From: Ectopseudomonas khazarica
GTDB taxonomy: Bacteria > Pseudomonadota > Gammaproteobacteria > Pseudomonadales > Pseudomonadaceae
Assembly (NCBI RefSeq): GCF_004521985.1
Contig: NZ_SBHZ01000014.1
Coordinates: 1-64,000, forward strand
Direction: 5' to 3'
Length of the DNA: 64,000 bases
The translations under genes were made by a program, and so were the position numbers. Below, piece by piece: positions 63,251-64,000 of this stretch (positions within the stretch are counted from its first letter, which is position 1; each line of letters opens with the position of its first letter). A model generated the notes under the pieces. It was not told where the DNA came from, did not search any database, and worked only from the letters and a program-made list of their open reading frames with translations.

Positions 63251-64000
63251 ATGAAACTGAAGCGTTTGATGGCGGCCCTGACTTTCGCCGCCGCCGGCGT
63301 AAGCGCCGTATCTGCTGTAGCCGCCGTCGACCCGGCTCTGCCGACCTATGAGAAGACTTCCGGTGTATCGGGCAACCTGTCCAGCGTCGGTTCCGACTCG
63401 CTGGCCAACCTGATGACCCTGTGGGCAGAAGAGTTCAAGAAGAACTACCCCAACGTCAACATCCAGATTCAGGCCGCCGGTTCCTCCACCGCGCCGCCCG
63501 CGCTGACCGAAGGCACCGCCAACATGGGCCCGATGAGCCGTCCGATGAAGGATAGCGAGCTGCAGGCCTTCGAAGAGAAGTACGGCTACAAGCCGACCGC
63601 CGTTCCGGTCGCCATCGATGCCCTGGCGGTATTCGTGCACAAGGACAACCCGATCAAGGCCCTGACCATGCATCAGGTCGACGCGATCTTCTCCAGCACC
63701 CGTCTGTGCGGCGAAGACAAGGACCTGAAAACCTGGGGTGACGTCGGTCTGACCGGCGAGTGGGCGAGCAAGCCGATTCAGCTGTTCGGTCGTAACTCGG
63801 TATCCGGCACCTACGGTTACTTCAAGGAAGAAGCCCTGTGCAAAGGTGACTTCCGCGCCAACGTCAACGAGCAGCCGGGTTCGGCTTCCGTGGTGCAGTC
63901 GATCTCCAGCACCCTGAACGCCATCGGTTACTCGGGCATCGGCTACAAGACCTCCAGCGTTCGCGCTGTTCCGCTGGTCGACAAGAACGGCCAGGTAGAA
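63251..64000 (+). CDS. pstS: Phosphate ABC transporter binding protein PstS (runs off window)
   Basis: The first 250 codons are visible. Signal peptide (to about residue 25), then Val-Ser-Gly-Asn-Leu-Ser-Ser-Val-Gly-Ser-Asp-Ser-Leu (phosphate-binding Ser/Asp loop), Ala-Ala-Gly-Ser-Ser-Thr-Ala-Pro-Pro-Ala-Leu, Gly-Pro-Met-Ser-Arg, and Phe-Gly-Arg-Asn-Ser-Val-Ser-Gly-Thr-Tyr-Gly. It closely resembles PAO1 PstS (PA5369). It captures phosphate in the periplasm for the Pst transporter. A Pho box lies upstream. In PAO1 pstS is about 110 genes away from algB, so this junction differs. Confidence 0.95.
   Translation, partial: MKLKRLMAALTFAAAGVSAVSAVAAVDPALPTYEKTSGVSGNLSSVGSDSLANLMTLWAEEFKKNYPNVNIQIQAAGSSTAPPALTEGTANMGPMSRPMKDSELQAFEEKYGYKPTAVPVAIDALAVFVHKDNPIKALTMHQVDAIFSSTRLCGEDKDLKTWGDVGLTGEWASKPIQLFGRNSVSGTYGYFKEEALCKGDFRANVNEQPGSASVVQSISSTLNAIGYSGIGYKTSSVRAVPLVDKNGQVE

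Overview
The window is chromosomal DNA of a Pseudomonas sensu lato, most likely of the mendocina/oleovorans/alcaligenes type. It is GC-rich with dense, short-gapped genes, and two long stretches keep gene order known from P. aeruginosa PAO1: coxB-coxA-ctaG-coxC-SURF1-ctaA-ctaB-sco, and thrB-DUF2782-polA-ersA-engB-cyt c-cc4-dsbA-(endonuclease/phosphatase)-dgcH-marC-ampDh2-kinB-algB. I see no plasmid, phage or transposase gene, and no tRNA or rRNA gene.

Layout. 0-7.9 kb: small envelope or secreted proteins (DUF2388, DUF3299, GlsB/YeaQ type), a periplasmic solute-binding protein, purE/purK, an AdhP-type alcohol dehydrogenase, and two unrecognised envelope proteins. 8-11.5 kb: an AraC-type regulator, an acetylpolyamine amidohydrolase and a polyamine-binding protein, a likely acetylpolyamine scavenging unit. 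11.6-16.5 kb: DUF2127 and EthD-like proteins, then a HypT-like LysR regulator divergent from aspA and a dicarboxylate/glutamate symporter. 16.7-27.4 kb: accessory amino-acid and stress functions (MocR regulator divergent from PaiB and two GNATs, XRE regulator divergent from an alanine-type symporter, asparaginase, a second copy of one GNAT, RidA, glutaminase, AEC exporter). 27.8-36.3 kb: a complete aa3-type cytochrome c oxidase operon with assembly factors. 36.3-37.2 kb: a seven-copy ~127-bp tandem array built from a dispersed Pseudomonas palindrome.

37.2-50.3 kb: thrB, polA, the ErsA small RNA with a sigma-22 (AlgU) promoter, engB, cytochromes c, DsbA, a diguanylate cyclase with a 10x hexamer tract in its linker, an added NCS2 purine/uracil permease, MarC and AmpDh2. 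50.3-57.5 kb: a module absent from the PAO1 order at this point, with a CheY-like receiver, a CHASE3-GAF hybrid kinase with three receivers, CheR, a receiver-less CheB, and a receiver-kinase, all in overlapping frames and with no chemoreceptor, CheA or CheW.

57.5-63 kb: kinB-algB flanked on both sides by sigma-54 promoters, each preceded by TGCA-N3-TGCA palindromes. One drives two small secreted/membrane proteins, the other a three-BON-domain periplasmic protein plus a DUF2383 four-helix protein. This is a plausible local AlgB/RpoN regulon. The window ends inside pstS, preceded by a multi-copy Pho box. Assignments rest on reading motifs and recalled family and synteny knowledge; no database search was run.
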